Assembly (NCBI GenBank): GCA_020636405.1
Contig: JACJXW010000004.1
Coordinates: 3,832,001 to 3,896,000, forward strand
Length of the DNA stretch: 64,000 bases
Reading direction: 5' to 3'
DNA from: Lewinellaceae bacterium
GTDB taxonomy: Bacteria; Bacteroidota; Bacteroidia; Chitinophagales; Saprospiraceae
The notes beneath the pieces are model-generated. The model saw only the letters and a list, made by a program, of their open reading frames with translations, did no database searches and had not been told where the DNA came from. The position numbers were made by a program, and so were the translations under genes. Numbering within the stretch: position 1 is the stretch's first letter; each line of letters begins with the position of its first letter. Positions 16,608 through 25,579 of the stretch are shown here, piece after piece.

Positions 16608-18098
16608 TCACTGATCGTGCAGGCTCATCTTGATCTTCTTCTCCAGTTCCGACACCGTGTCCTTGAAAATTGCGTCCGTCTCCATCAGGTCCTGCACGGT
16701 CTTGCAGGAATAGATGACGGTACTGTGGTCGCGGCCGCCGAAGTTTTCGCCAATCGCCTTGAGCGATTTATCAGTCAGGTTCTTGGCGAGGTACATAGAC
16801 AGCTGGCGGGCGATGACCACCTGGCGCTTGCGGGTCTTGCCCTGCAGCTTTTCCACGACCAGGTCGAAGTGTTCGGCCACCAGTTTCTGGATGTAATCTA
16901 CGGTGATCTCCTTGTTGATCTGCTTGACGAAGTTGCGGATCACGCGCTTGGCGAGCTCCATATCGATCTCCTGCTGGTTGAGGGAGGATTGGGCGACCAG
17001 TGAAACCAGCACCCCTTCCAGTTCGCGGATGTTGTTCTGGATGTTGTAGCAGATGAACTCTGTAACGTCCTGCGGGATCTCGATTCCTTCCTGGTTCATC
17101 TTGGCTTCCAGGATGGCGATGCGCGTTTCCAGGTCTGGCGCCTGCAGGTCAGCGGACAGGCCCCACTTGAAGCGGGAGATGAGGCGCTCCTCCATACCGT
17201 CGAGGTCCTTGGGCGGGCGGTCAGAGGTGAGGATGATCTGCTTGCCGTTCTGGTGCAACTGGTTGAAGATGTGGAAGAAGATCTCCTGAGTTTTCTGCTT
17301 GTTGGCCAGGAACTGGATGTCATCGACGATGAGTACATCGATGAGCTGGTAAAAGTTGACAAAGTCGTTTACAGCATTATTCTTTATGGACTGGATGATC
17401 TGATTGGTGAACTTCTCGGATGATACGTAGAGGACTGTTTTTCCCGGGAAGCGCTGCAGGACGTCGTTGCCTACGGCGTGCGCCAGGTGCGTTTTGCCCA
17501 GGCCCACATCACCGAAGATGACAAGGGGGTTGAAGGACGTTCCTCCGGGTTTTTTGGCGATGGCCATACCTGCCGAGCGCGCCAGGCGGTTGCAATCCCC
17601 TTCGATGTAGTTCTCGAAGAGGTAGTTGGGGTTGAGCTGTGGGTCTACCTTAATCTTTTTGATCCCCGGGATAACAAAAGGGTTCTTGATCGCCTGGCTG
17701 TCGATCATTCCCGGAGCTATACCTTCCACTGCTGTTTTTTTAGCGGCCCCTTGCCGGGAGGAGTAGCCCCCTCCGTTGCCGTTGCCGTTGCCGTTGCCGT
17801 GACCGTTGCCATTGTTATGGCTCATGAGGATCTGATACTCCAGGCGGCCGCGTTCTCCCAATTCCCGGCGAATGGTCGTTTTAAGCAGATTGACGTAATG
17901 CTCCTCCAGCCATTCGTAAAAGAATTTGTTTGGGACTTGAATGGTCAGGGCATTGTTATCCAGGCGCACCGGTTTGATGGGTTCGAACCAGGTCTTAAAA
18001 CTTTGTTGGTTTACGTTCTTGCGAATAGCCTGAAGACAGTTATCCCAGACTGCAGAATGATCTCTTGTCATCGCCAGTTGTAATGCTGTAGTTAACAA
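16608..18098 (-). CDS. dnaA: Chromosomal replication initiator protein DnaA
   Basis: 496 residues from 18098, or 487 from the ATG at 18071 (MTRDHSAVWDNCL), which matches the usual DnaA N-terminus better. Domain I carries NQQSFKTWFEPIKPV. Domain II is a linker with an unusual Asn/Gly run (about 95-111) encoded by a ccgttg hexamer repeat. Domain III has Walker A GDVGLGKTHL (196-205), Walker B VLIVDDIQFL, and sensor segment ILTSDRPPKDL. Domain IV ends with the DNA-box-binding signature GGRDHSTVIYS. DnaA binds 9-base boxes at oriC and opens the duplex in its ATP form. It is transcribed alone here; dnaN and recF are not adjacent, which is common in Bacteroidota. Confidence 0.98.
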   Translation of the reverse strand: MLTTALQLAMTRDHSAVWDNCLQAIRKNVNQQSFKTWFEPIKPVRLDNNALTIQVPNKFFYEWLEEHYVNLLKTTIRRELGERGRLEYQILMSHNNGNGHGNGNGNGNGGGYSSRQGAAKKTAVEGIAPGMIDSQAIKNPFVIPGIKKIKVDPQLNPNYLFENYIEGDCNRLARSAGMAIAKKPGGTSFNPLVIFGDVGLGKTHLAHAVGNDVLQRFPGKTVLYVSSEKFTNQIIQSIKNNAVNDFVNFYQLIDVLIVDDIQFLANKQKTQEIFFHIFNQLHQNGKQIILTSDRPPKDLDGMEERLISRFKWGLSADLQAPDLETRIAILEAKMNQEGIEIPQDVTEFICYNIQNNIRELEGVLVSLVAQSSLNQQEIDMELAKRVIRNFVKQINKEITVDYIQKLVAEHFDLVVEKLQGKTRKRQVVIARQLSMYLAKNLTDKSLKAIGENFGGRDHSTVIYSCKTVQDLMETDAIFKDTVSELEKKIKMSLHDQ

Positions 18099-18567
18099 AT
18101 AAGTGTGTTGGACTTAAAAAGCCTAGAGTATCAGCAAGTTAGGTTCATAAGGCTGCGCTCGGCGGATTGTATGTTTTGCCTAAAAGCCGCTATCACGCAT
18201 GTGGTTGTGTCTTGTGCCCTTCATTATAGCGGAGGAATACAAAGTTGGGAAAAAATCTCTAAACTTGAAACCGATGTTGAAAAGTTTTACCATTTTTTCT
18301 GGCGCAGGCCCGTGTAAATACCTTACCCTGCCCGCTATGCCCAACACAGAGAAAATTGTTTGTACTGACATGTATCCGTAAACTTATTCCTGAAGGAATG
18401 TGGATAACAATTCAACCGTTGTTAATATCTACCTTAATCTGCTGGTTGTCAAAACCATGCCTATTCCATAAAGAAAAGGCCAATATTATGGAAATGTTAA
18501 TCTTAACAAAATTCGGGTTAAAGCCGAAGGGGTTTTGCTATTTTCAATCGATCCAAAAACAAAGGAC
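18099..18567. other. AT-rich region upstream of dnaA with one DnaA box; possible oriC or autoregulatory site
   Basis: About 470 bases between divergent dnaA and the efflux operon. A perfect DnaA box lies at 18399-18407 (TGTGGATAA, the reverse of TTATCCACA), in locally AT-rich sequence. Only one perfect box was found, which fits dnaA autoregulation at least as well as an origin. Short reading frames here show no protein-like features. Confidence 0.35.
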
Positions 18568-19959
18568 ATGAAGCGCTCAAAAACAATCCTGCCCATTATC
18601 GCCCTGATCACCCTTTGCCTGGGTGCATACTGGTACCTTCAGCCTTCAGAAAAAGTGCAGGAGGAAGACCTCAAGACGGAAGTCAAAAGGGGGCGCTTCG
18701 AAATAACTGCCACTGCTACCGGCGAACTTGCCGCCAAGCGAAGCATCAAGATACAAGCCCCTCAGGGTATGCGTGCCGCCGGCATATACGAAACCAGTAT
18801 TTCCGACCTGATAGCGGAAGGAACCGTAGTAGAGAAAGGTGCCTACGTCGCTTCTCTGGACCGGACGGAGCTGGCCGGAAAGATGGCCAACGTCCAAACC
18901 GAGGTAGAAAAGATACAGACCCAGCTCGAACAGGCCCGGATCGATACCGCCATTGAAATGCGGGGCCTCCGGGATGACCTTGCCAACCTGGAGTTCGCCA
19001 AAAAAGAAAAACTCCTCCAGGTCGAGCAGAGTAAATACGAACCTCAGTCGGTGATCCGCCAGGCAGAGCTCGACCTGGAACGCACCGAGCGCGACTATAA
19101 ACAATTGCTCAAAAAATACGAACTCAAGGAGCAACAATCTATCGCCAAAATACAGGAGATCGAAGCGCTGCTTCGACAAAACATGACTAAACTCCGGGAG
19201 TACGAAGAACTATCTGCCGAATTCAACATCAACGCTCCGGAATCTGGTATGGTCATCTATGCCCGCAGTTGGCGAGGTAAAAAAGAACCCGGCTCGCGGG
19301 TCAGCGCCTGGGACCCCATAGTGGCGGAACTACCCGACCTGACCGATATGATATCCCAGGCCTATGTCAATGAGGTAGACATCAGCAAGGTCCAGGAAGG
19401 ACAGGAGGCCGAGATCAGGGTTGATGCTTTTCCGGACCGGTCCTTTTCCGGGAGGGTCACCAAGGTCGCCAACATAGGGGAACAGCTCAGCGGTTATGAC
19501 GCCAAGGTCTTTGAAGTCATCGTACAACTCAACCAGGTGGATTCCATCCTCCGTCCGGCCATGACGACCAGCAACGAGATCGTCACCGGCATCTATGACG
19601 ACGTGGTGTACATTCCGATTGAAGCTGTTCAAAGCGACAGCCTCTCCTTTGTTTTTAAAGCTGAAGGCAACTCAGTGGTCCGCCAGGAAGTTATCACCGG
19701 CCTTTCGAACGCCAATGAGATCATTGTTCTCCATGGTTTGGAAGAGGGCGATATCATTTACCTTTCTCCTCCTAAGGAGAGCCTCTCAGCTCCTTTTGTG
19801 CCGGTGGACTTTGCGATAAAGGAAGATATCCGGCAAAAGCAGGAGGAAGATGAAAAGAGACGCCAGGCCGAAGCCCTGAAAAAGCGTAAGGAGGTTCAGG
19901 GTATGGAGCCTCCCAGCCCCCGTGAGAAAGGCGGTGGTGGAATGATCATCTTTGACTGA
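18568..19959 (+). CDS. Efflux periplasmic adaptor (HlyD/MacA-type membrane fusion protein)
   Basis: 463 residues from the ATG at 18568 (MKRSKTILPI), chosen over a TTG at 18535 because it gives a simple N-terminal membrane anchor (residues 5-23). A lipoyl-like half near 45-105, a long helical hairpin (about 110-215, with QTEVEKIQTQLEQARIDTAI), the second lipoyl half near 220-235, a beta barrel, and a membrane-proximal domain follow. The C-terminus is a charged helix plus a Gly-rich tail (GEKGGGGMIIF-like). Adaptors bridge an inner-membrane pump and a TolC-like channel. The permease gene starts 14 bases downstream, and a TolC-like gene completes the operon. An ATPase gene is absent. Confidence 0.92.
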   Translation: MKRSKTILPIIALITLCLGAYWYLQPSEKVQEEDLKTEVKRGRFEITATATGELAAKRSIKIQAPQGMRAAGIYETSISDLIAEGTVVEKGAYVASLDRTELAGKMANVQTEVEKIQTQLEQARIDTAIEMRGLRDDLANLEFAKKEKLLQVEQSKYEPQSVIRQAELDLERTERDYKQLLKKYELKEQQSIAKIQEIEALLRQNMTKLREYEELSAEFNINAPESGMVIYARSWRGKKEPGSRVSAWDPIVAELPDLTDMISQAYVNEVDISKVQEGQEAEIRVDAFPDRSFSGRVTKVANIGEQLSGYDAKVFEVIVQLNQVDSILRPAMTTSNEIVTGIYDDVVYIPIEAVQSDSLSFVFKAEGNSVVRQEVITGLSNANEIIVLHGLEEGDIIYLSPPKESLSAPFVPVDFAIKEDIRQKQEEDEKRRQAEALKKRKEVQGMEPPSPREKGGGGMIIFD

Positions 19960-19973
19960 GAAAACCCACCGCC

Positions 19974-21314
19974 ATGCAACGCATACTCTTCAATTTCCTG
20001 CTTGCCCTGGAAGGGGTAAACGCCAACAAACTCCGGTCTTTTCTCACAGCCCTGGGCATCATATTCGGCGTGTCCGCCGTCATCGCCATGTTGGCCATCG
20101 GCAGCGGCGCCAAGCAATCGATCCTGGAGCAGATGAAACTTATTGGCACCAATAATATCGTGATAAAAAGCATAGCGCCCAGCAGTGAGCCCGGTGAAGA
20201 CCAGGCCGAGACAACGGAAAGCGGTGGCCAAGGGCAACAAAACCAGGGGAAAAGGCCCTATTCACCCGGCCTCACCCTGGAAGACGTCTATGCCATTCAA
20301 ACAGTGTTGCCTACCGTAAGCGGTATCAGCCCGGAAATGGTGATCCCCCTGAGTATCGTGCGGGGAAACCGCCTGGAACAGGCACGGTGTGTGGGTGTCG
20401 ACAACACCTACTTCAGCCTTAACGGGCTCATGCTCTCTGCCGGCAGCCAGTTCCACGATAAGCACCTGGAACAAGGGGCCGCGGTGTGTATCATTGGTAA
20501 AGACATACAAACGTGGTTCTTCAACCAGGAAGATCCTATTGGCAAACAGATAAAATGCGGAAACAACTGGCTGCGTGTCATTGGTGTGCTGCAGCAACGG
20601 GCCGCCAACAGCGAAAACCTGAGCCAGCTGGGAATACGCAACTCCGATGCCGATATCTATGTACCCGTTACTGCGGCTTTGCTGCGCTTTAAAAACCGAG
20701 GGCTGGTCAATCAGGAAGACCTCGGGCGGAATGATTCGGAGGAGGGGCGGCCGTTGGAAAATTACCATCAACTGGATAGGGTAGTAGTGCAGGTCGACGA
20801 CTCCAGGAAATTGCGGGCCAGCGCCGACCTCATCGCCCGGCTTCTGAAACGCCGCCATCAAGGGCAGGTGGACTTTGAGGTGGAGGTACCGGAACTCCTG
20901 CTTGAACAAGAACAAAAGACGCAGGATACTTTCAACCTGGTACTTGCCGTCATCGCCGGCATCTCTCTGCTGGTGGGAGGCATTGGCATTATGAACATCA
21001 TGCTGGCTTCCGTTCTGGAACGCATCAAAGAGATCGGGGTACGTAGGTCACTGGGCGCCAACCAGCAGGATATTGTGCTCCAGTTTCTCTTCGAAGCGGT
21101 CTTTATCAGCCTTATCGGGGGGCTTATCGGTATTGCCCTGGGGATAGCAGCCGCTCATACCATTGCCTCTTATGCCGAGATACCGACAATCGTATCGGCC
21201 TGGTCGATCCTGCTCTCTTTTGGAGTAGCAGCCACCATCGGCCTGGCCTTCGGCATCTTTCCGGCCCGGAAAGCAGCACAGCAGGATCCCATAAAATCCC
21301 TGCGTTCGGATTAA
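19974..21314 (+). CDS. MacB-type ABC transporter permease (FtsX-like)
   Basis: 446 residues. The N-terminal helix (KLRSFLTALGIIFGVSAVIAML) and GSGAKQSILEQM match the MacB permease start. A large periplasmic domain (about 55-310) precedes three C-terminal helices in an FtsX-like arrangement: IAGISLLVGGIGIMNIML, then ERIKEIGVRRSLGA with the conserved cytoplasmic coupling segment, then two further helices and the end segment IFPARKAAQQDPIKSLRSD. MacB-type systems use ATP to drive periplasmic substrates through TolC. This protein lacks the nucleotide-binding domain found in E. coli MacB, and no separate ATPase gene is in the operon, so it must be supplied elsewhere. Confidence 0.92.
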   Translation: MQRILFNFLLALEGVNANKLRSFLTALGIIFGVSAVIAMLAIGSGAKQSILEQMKLIGTNNIVIKSIAPSSEPGEDQAETTESGGQGQQNQGKRPYSPGLTLEDVYAIQTVLPTVSGISPEMVIPLSIVRGNRLEQARCVGVDNTYFSLNGLMLSAGSQFHDKHLEQGAAVCIIGKDIQTWFFNQEDPIGKQIKCGNNWLRVIGVLQQRAANSENLSQLGIRNSDADIYVPVTAALLRFKNRGLVNQEDLGRNDSEEGRPLENYHQLDRVVVQVDDSRKLRASADLIARLLKRRHQGQVDFEVEVPELLLEQEQKTQDTFNLVLAVIAGISLLVGGIGIMNIMLASVLERIKEIGVRRSLGANQQDIVLQFLFEAVFISLIGGLIGIALGIAAAHTIASYAEIPTIVSAWSILLSFGVAATIGLAFGIFPARKAAQQDPIKSLRSD

Positions 21315-21362
21315 AATCAATTACCATACGATACCTTGTTTCGCTTTCCACACAAGCCAAAA

Positions 21363-22832
21363 ATGATGAAGATCCCATTGTGTTTTGTTTTAACCATTCT
21401 CTTTTTTAGTCATTCCGGAGCGCAGGTGGACACCATACGCATCAGCCTCAAAGAGGCGGTAGAGTTGGCCCAGCGCGATGCTCCTGATGTGCAGATCGCC
21501 AATACGGCCTTTAGCAATAACTATTGGCGGTATCAGGCCTTTCTGGCCAACTATCGGCCTCAGATCAACTTCGGGTCTACCTTGCCCAACCTCAACCGGT
21601 CGATCGAGGCGATCACCCAACCCGACGGTAGCGACGTTTTCATCAACCGTTCCTTGATGCGCAATTCGGTGAACATCAGCCTGGAACAGGACATCGCCCT
21701 GACCGGAGGTTCGATCTTTGCCACTACCAGCCTGCAACGTATCGACCTGTTCGCCACCGGCAACAATCCAGGTTCAGTTTCCTATTTGAGTACCCCTTTC
21801 GCCATTGGCTTTCAGCAGCCGCTCTTTGCTTTCAATGCCTTGAAATGGGACAAACAGATCCAACCCCTGGCTTATGAAGAAGCCCAGCGGGGATATTCCG
21901 AAGATATGGAGAACGCCGCTTACCAAGCCGCCCAGCTTTTCTTTGATGTACTGGTCTCCCAACTCAACCTGGAAGCAGCTCGCCGTGATAAGATCGACGC
22001 CGACACCCTGCTGGGCATTTCCCGCGGCCGTTTCGAGGTGGGGCGAATTGCGGAAACGGAACTCCTTCAGATCGAGCTCAACGCCATGAACGCCGACGCC
22101 AGTGTGGCCGAAAACCAGCTCAACCTGCAAACCAGTGCGGAGCGCCTGCGCAACTTTCTGGGCATCCAGCGTGCTGTATATTTTGAACTTGAACCTCCGG
22201 AAATCCTCCCCGCGTTTGACATCAATGCCGAACAGGCCCTGCAGTATGCCCGTGCACACCGCAGTGAAACCATCACCTTCCAGCGGCAACTCATGGAAGC
22301 AGAGCGCGATGTAGCAGAAGCTCGGGGAAACTCCGGGCTGGAAGTTAACCTCAACGGTTACTTTGGCTTGTCGCAAACGGCCACGCAGATCGGCGACGCC
22401 TACGTACAGCCCCTCGACCAGGAGCAGGTGCGCCTGGGTTTGAATGTCCCTATTGCCGACTGGGGCAAGGCGCGGGCGCAAATGGAAATTGCCCGTTCCA
22501 ACCAGGAACTTGCCCAGCTGCAGGTCGCACAGGAACGGGTCAGTTTCGAGCGAGAGATCCTTATCAAGGTGCAGCAGTTCAGCCTCCAGCGCAACCAGGT
22601 CCAACTGGCCCTGCGTGCTTATGAGGTCGCCCAAAAACGCCTGGAAATTACCCGGAAACGGTACCGCATCGGCAAAATACTGGTTACTGACCTCAATATC
22701 GCTATCAGCGAAGAGGCCAATGCCCGCAGGGCCTACATCTCTGCCCTGCGCGCCTTCTGGCTGGCCTACTACGACCTGCGCCGCCTGGCCCTTTATGATT
22801 TTGAAAACCAGCAGAGCCTGAAGCGGGAATAA
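21363..22832 (+). CDS. TolC-like outer-membrane efflux protein
   Basis: 489 residues. The ATG at 21363 is used because it yields a signal peptide ending at SGAQ; the frame continues upstream to 21336 without such a signal. Two repeated helical halves with beta strands are evident: ISLKEAVELAQRDAPDVQIAN opens the first and LRAYEVAQKRLEITRKRYRIG lies in the second, both typical of the OEP family. It provides the outer-membrane channel for the adaptor and permease encoded just upstream, 48 bases after the permease stop. The next gene is convergent, seven bases away. Confidence 0.93.
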   Translation: MMKIPLCFVLTILFFSHSGAQVDTIRISLKEAVELAQRDAPDVQIANTAFSNNYWRYQAFLANYRPQINFGSTLPNLNRSIEAITQPDGSDVFINRSLMRNSVNISLEQDIALTGGSIFATTSLQRIDLFATGNNPGSVSYLSTPFAIGFQQPLFAFNALKWDKQIQPLAYEEAQRGYSEDMENAAYQAAQLFFDVLVSQLNLEAARRDKIDADTLLGISRGRFEVGRIAETELLQIELNAMNADASVAENQLNLQTSAERLRNFLGIQRAVYFELEPPEILPAFDINAEQALQYARAHRSETITFQRQLMEAERDVAEARGNSGLEVNLNGYFGLSQTATQIGDAYVQPLDQEQVRLGLNVPIADWGKARAQMEIARSNQELAQLQVAQERVSFEREILIKVQQFSLQRNQVQLALRAYEVAQKRLEITRKRYRIGKILVTDLNIAISEEANARRAYISALRAFWLAYYDLRRLALYDFENQQSLKRE

Positions 22833-22839
22833 TCCTCCC

Positions 22840-24246
22840 TCAGGGTTCTAGTTGACGAAGCAGCCAGTCCCGGTTATTGATCGCCTTTTCCCCTCTTATC
22901 TTCTGGATAAGCCCTTGGTAATTTTCAGGTAATCGGCGCAGGGTGGCAGATAAAAAGTTGACAAAATTGACGTATGGCGCTTTCACTTTTGCAGAGATGT
23001 CCTTATTCCGGCGCAAAAAAACACGGAACGCGCTGAGCAGGGATTCCAGCGTATCCCACTCTCCTTGTTCGTAGTAGATCTTAGCCAGCAGCGCCTTGCT
23101 GCCCAGGTTGTAATGAATATCGCTGAACTCTACCTGCCGGAGTTGCGTAAGGGCCTCATGGTATTGCTCCTGTGCGAAATACAGCTCCGCCAGGTTGTAG
23201 TGCAGCGCATCCTCCTTTTGGGGTTCGGGAAGGTAGGCAGCGTATGCTTTAACAAATTGCTCTACCCATCCATATCGTTGGAGGTTCAGTCCCAGTTTTA
23301 CCATATTTTTGTAAGTCCAGGGAGACAAAGTTTCATTTTCCAGCAATATTCTTTCCTCTATGCCTTGATTGTACAGGTTGAAGAGTTCTACCGCATAGGC
23401 CCGGTCGCCTTCGCGGATCCTGCCGATACAGAAATTGATGGCGTAATACAGCAACACCCGTGCTTCGTCCTGCCCCAGCAGGCAGTTGTATTGGCTGAAA
23501 AGCGAAACGTACCGGTTAAACAATTCGGAGGATCCGTCTTCATCTGACAACATCAGGAACAATTGAAAATATAGCTCCAGAAGAGGCTTGTCCGCCAATC
23601 CTTGCCCTTCAAGGTGCTGCTGCAAGGATTCGGCAAAGGTGAATCGATAGGATTGAGGAATTAACCGTTGCCGGTTGAGCATTTCGCAAAGGTAGCGAAG
23701 CTTCTGGAGCGCAAAAAAGTCGTCAAGAGCATCGGAAGCTCGTTGCAATGTAGAATCGTGCTGGCGCAACCTCCGGCTGATGAATTGTTGTTCCTCCAGG
23801 TCTTTTAGTTTATACCTGTGATAATACTGTTCGGACGTCAATGGATCTTTTTCCATGGCTCTATCCGCTGCCCGGACTGCCTGCCGGAAGTGCTTATCCA
23901 GTTGCAATTTCAAGAGTTCCTGAGCCTTCAGGTTTTCCAGTAGGGCCTGGTCTTTCTCCAACCTTTGCCAGGCCAGCCAGTTTTCCGCCAGCTTGAGCAG
24001 GTTGCTCATCAATTGGTTAAGGTGCTGATACTGGTAAGCAACACCGGGGAATAACCGAGTGTAAGCCACTTCCCGATCCAGGGAGTTATCAGGCAACCCA
24101 TCCTGCCAGGCAGTGTGTAAATATTGAAACAAAGAGACAATTTCAGCATTGGTGTTGTGGTAAGGGCTTTGTACAAAAACTTCCAGGCTCCTCCATTGGT
24201 AGCCATCGAGTTTGGCTAAAAGTCCGATCAGTTTGCTCTTTTTCAT
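22840..24246 (-). CDS. Helical-repeat (TPR-like) protein of unknown function
   Basis: 468 residues, no signal peptide, nearly all predicted alpha-helical. The middle and C-terminus hold helical pairs spaced like TPR units, for example LHYNLAELYFAQEQYHEALTQL-type segments (about 340-360) and YNLGSKALLAKIYYEQGEW. It starts KKSKLIGLLAKLDGYQWRSL, then VFVQSPYHNTN. I have the impression that proteins of this form recur in Saprospiria genomes without a known role, but no search was run. It is transcribed toward the efflux operon (7-base gap) and divergently from the dockerin-like gene. A cytoplasmic scaffold or regulator is possible; no enzyme motif is visible. Confidence 0.8.
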   Translation of the reverse strand: MKKSKLIGLLAKLDGYQWRSLEVFVQSPYHNTNAEIVSLFQYLHTAWQDGLPDNSLDREVAYTRLFPGVAYQYQHLNQLMSNLLKLAENWLAWQRLEKDQALLENLKAQELLKLQLDKHFRQAVRAADRAMEKDPLTSEQYYHRYKLKDLEEQQFISRRLRQHDSTLQRASDALDDFFALQKLRYLCEMLNRQRLIPQSYRFTFAESLQQHLEGQGLADKPLLELYFQLFLMLSDEDGSSELFNRYVSLFSQYNCLLGQDEARVLLYYAINFCIGRIREGDRAYAVELFNLYNQGIEERILLENETLSPWTYKNMVKLGLNLQRYGWVEQFVKAYAAYLPEPQKEDALHYNLAELYFAQEQYHEALTQLRQVEFSDIHYNLGSKALLAKIYYEQGEWDTLESLLSAFRVFLRRNKDISAKVKAPYVNFVNFLSATLRRLPENYQGLIQKIRGEKAINNRDWLLRQLEP

Positions 24247-24406
24247 AATTGGGGCCTGTATTTGTTCTGGTTTTCAACACCTCAGGAGGACGATGGTTTT
24301 CTAGTTTTAAATATTTTTTTGCCAATTATTTAAATGTAAAGACTTGATTATTAAATACATAATAATTTAATGCTTCTCAAATCGATGTTATAAATGCAAA
24401 AAAATG

Positions 24407-24440
24407 TTGTTGTAACACCATTTACTTGCCTCTACATTTG
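24407..24440 (+). promoter_or_regulatory. Bacteroidota-type promoter of the dockerin-like gene
   Basis: TTG (24410-24412, with a second copy at 24407) is followed after 20 bases by TACATTTG (24433-24440), fitting the primary sigma consensus TTTG-N19-21-TAnnTTTG. The start codon is 26 bases downstream. Confidence 0.6.
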
Positions 24441-24466
24441 TAGTGTGAAAGAAATACAAAAATGCA

Positions 24467-25561
24467 ATGCGAAGAAAACTTTGGATAGTACTGCTCTTTC
24501 TATGGGCTAACGCGCTCTCGGCTCAGGTCTACCCCGGAGATGCCAACCGAAGCGGCAGGGTAGATCAACAGGATATGCTTTATATCGGCTATGCTTACGG
24601 TAGCGCCGGCCCCTCCCGGATCTTTATGGGAACTGCTTTTACGGAAATGCCCATTGCCCTGGATTGGGTGGGGTCCTTCCCCGATGGCACTGGTTATGCT
24701 TATGCAGATGCCAACGGAGATGGCCAGGTCAATATTACTGATATGCTTACGGTTATTGCCAACTACGGCAGATCGCATATGGCCCCTACGAGCCCGGAAT
24801 ACCCGGTGGCTTCCCCGGGAATTGACCCTGTATTGCAGTTTAACCCTGAGGAGGAGGGCTCTCCACTGACCGCAGGGTCAGTACTTACCATCCCTATCAC
24901 CTTGGAATACCCCGGCCTGGCCAATGCCGCTATCAACGGGCTGGCCTTTTCGATCGACTTCAACAAGAACTATATACAAAGTATATTTCTGGGTTTCACG
25001 CCCAATTGGCTGGGCGGGCCGGCTGCCTCCTTTCGGTTCCAGAATATCGACCCTCAGCAAACCAGCCAGGTTGATATTGCTACGACCCGATACGGAATTG
25101 ACGGCTTCCCGGCGGAAGGCGAGGTAGGAGTGTTGTCTATCATTATCGAGGATGACCTGATCTCCTTTATGGAAGCAGATAGTGCAGAAATTCTGATTCA
25201 TTTCAGCGATATCATGCTGGTTGATGAGAACCTGGCCCTCCAGCCGGTCAACAGTGATACCCTCAAACTTATCGTTTACAAACCCGGATATATACTTTCC
25301 AGCCGGGAAGAAAAAAAACAGCCATCCTTCCACTGCTTCCCCAATCCGGTACGGGGCGGACAACTGAACCTGGTTTCTCCACACAAGATGCAAGAGGCCC
25401 GGATTTACGGCTTGCTGGGGCGGGAGGTATACCGGCAGAATACTCCAGGCACCGTAAGCTGGACGATCCAACTGCCCAGCGGCTGGCCGCCCGCCTATTA
25501 TCTCCTGAAGGTTTTCTCCGAAGGCGGCCGCGTCAACGAACAGCTCTTATTTATTCCATAA
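24467..25561 (+). CDS. T9SS-exported protein with dockerin-like calcium loops and cohesin-like domain
   Basis: 364 residues with a signal peptide ending at LSAQ (residue 20). Two dockerin-type calcium loops are visible: GDANRSGRVDQQD (24-36) and ADANGDGQVNITD (80-92), the second followed by MLTVIANYG; they are separated by about 45 residues instead of the usual short linker. A beta-rich region (about 118-270, with INGLAFSIDFNKNYI and VGVLSIIIEDDLI) resembles cohesin-fold domains. The C-terminus (about 285-364, FHCFPNPVRGGQLNL ... YYLLKVFSEGGRV) is a type A T9SS sorting domain, predicting surface anchoring or release. Its partner and role are unknown. The next T9SS gene starts 18 bases downstream and is probably co-transcribed. 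Confidence 0.85.
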   Translation: MRRKLWIVLLFLWANALSAQVYPGDANRSGRVDQQDMLYIGYAYGSAGPSRIFMGTAFTEMPIALDWVGSFPDGTGYAYADANGDGQVNITDMLTVIANYGRSHMAPTSPEYPVASPGIDPVLQFNPEEEGSPLTAGSVLTIPITLEYPGLANAAINGLAFSIDFNKNYIQSIFLGFTPNWLGGPAASFRFQNIDPQQTSQVDIATTRYGIDGFPAEGEVGVLSIIIEDDLISFMEADSAEILIHFSDIMLVDENLALQPVNSDTLKLIVYKPGYILSSREEKKQPSFHCFPNPVRGGQLNLVSPHKMQEARIYGLLGREVYRQNTPGTVSWTIQLPSGWPPAYYLLKVFSEGGRVNEQLLFIP

Positions 25562-25579
25562 TCATTAAATCGCCTGATC

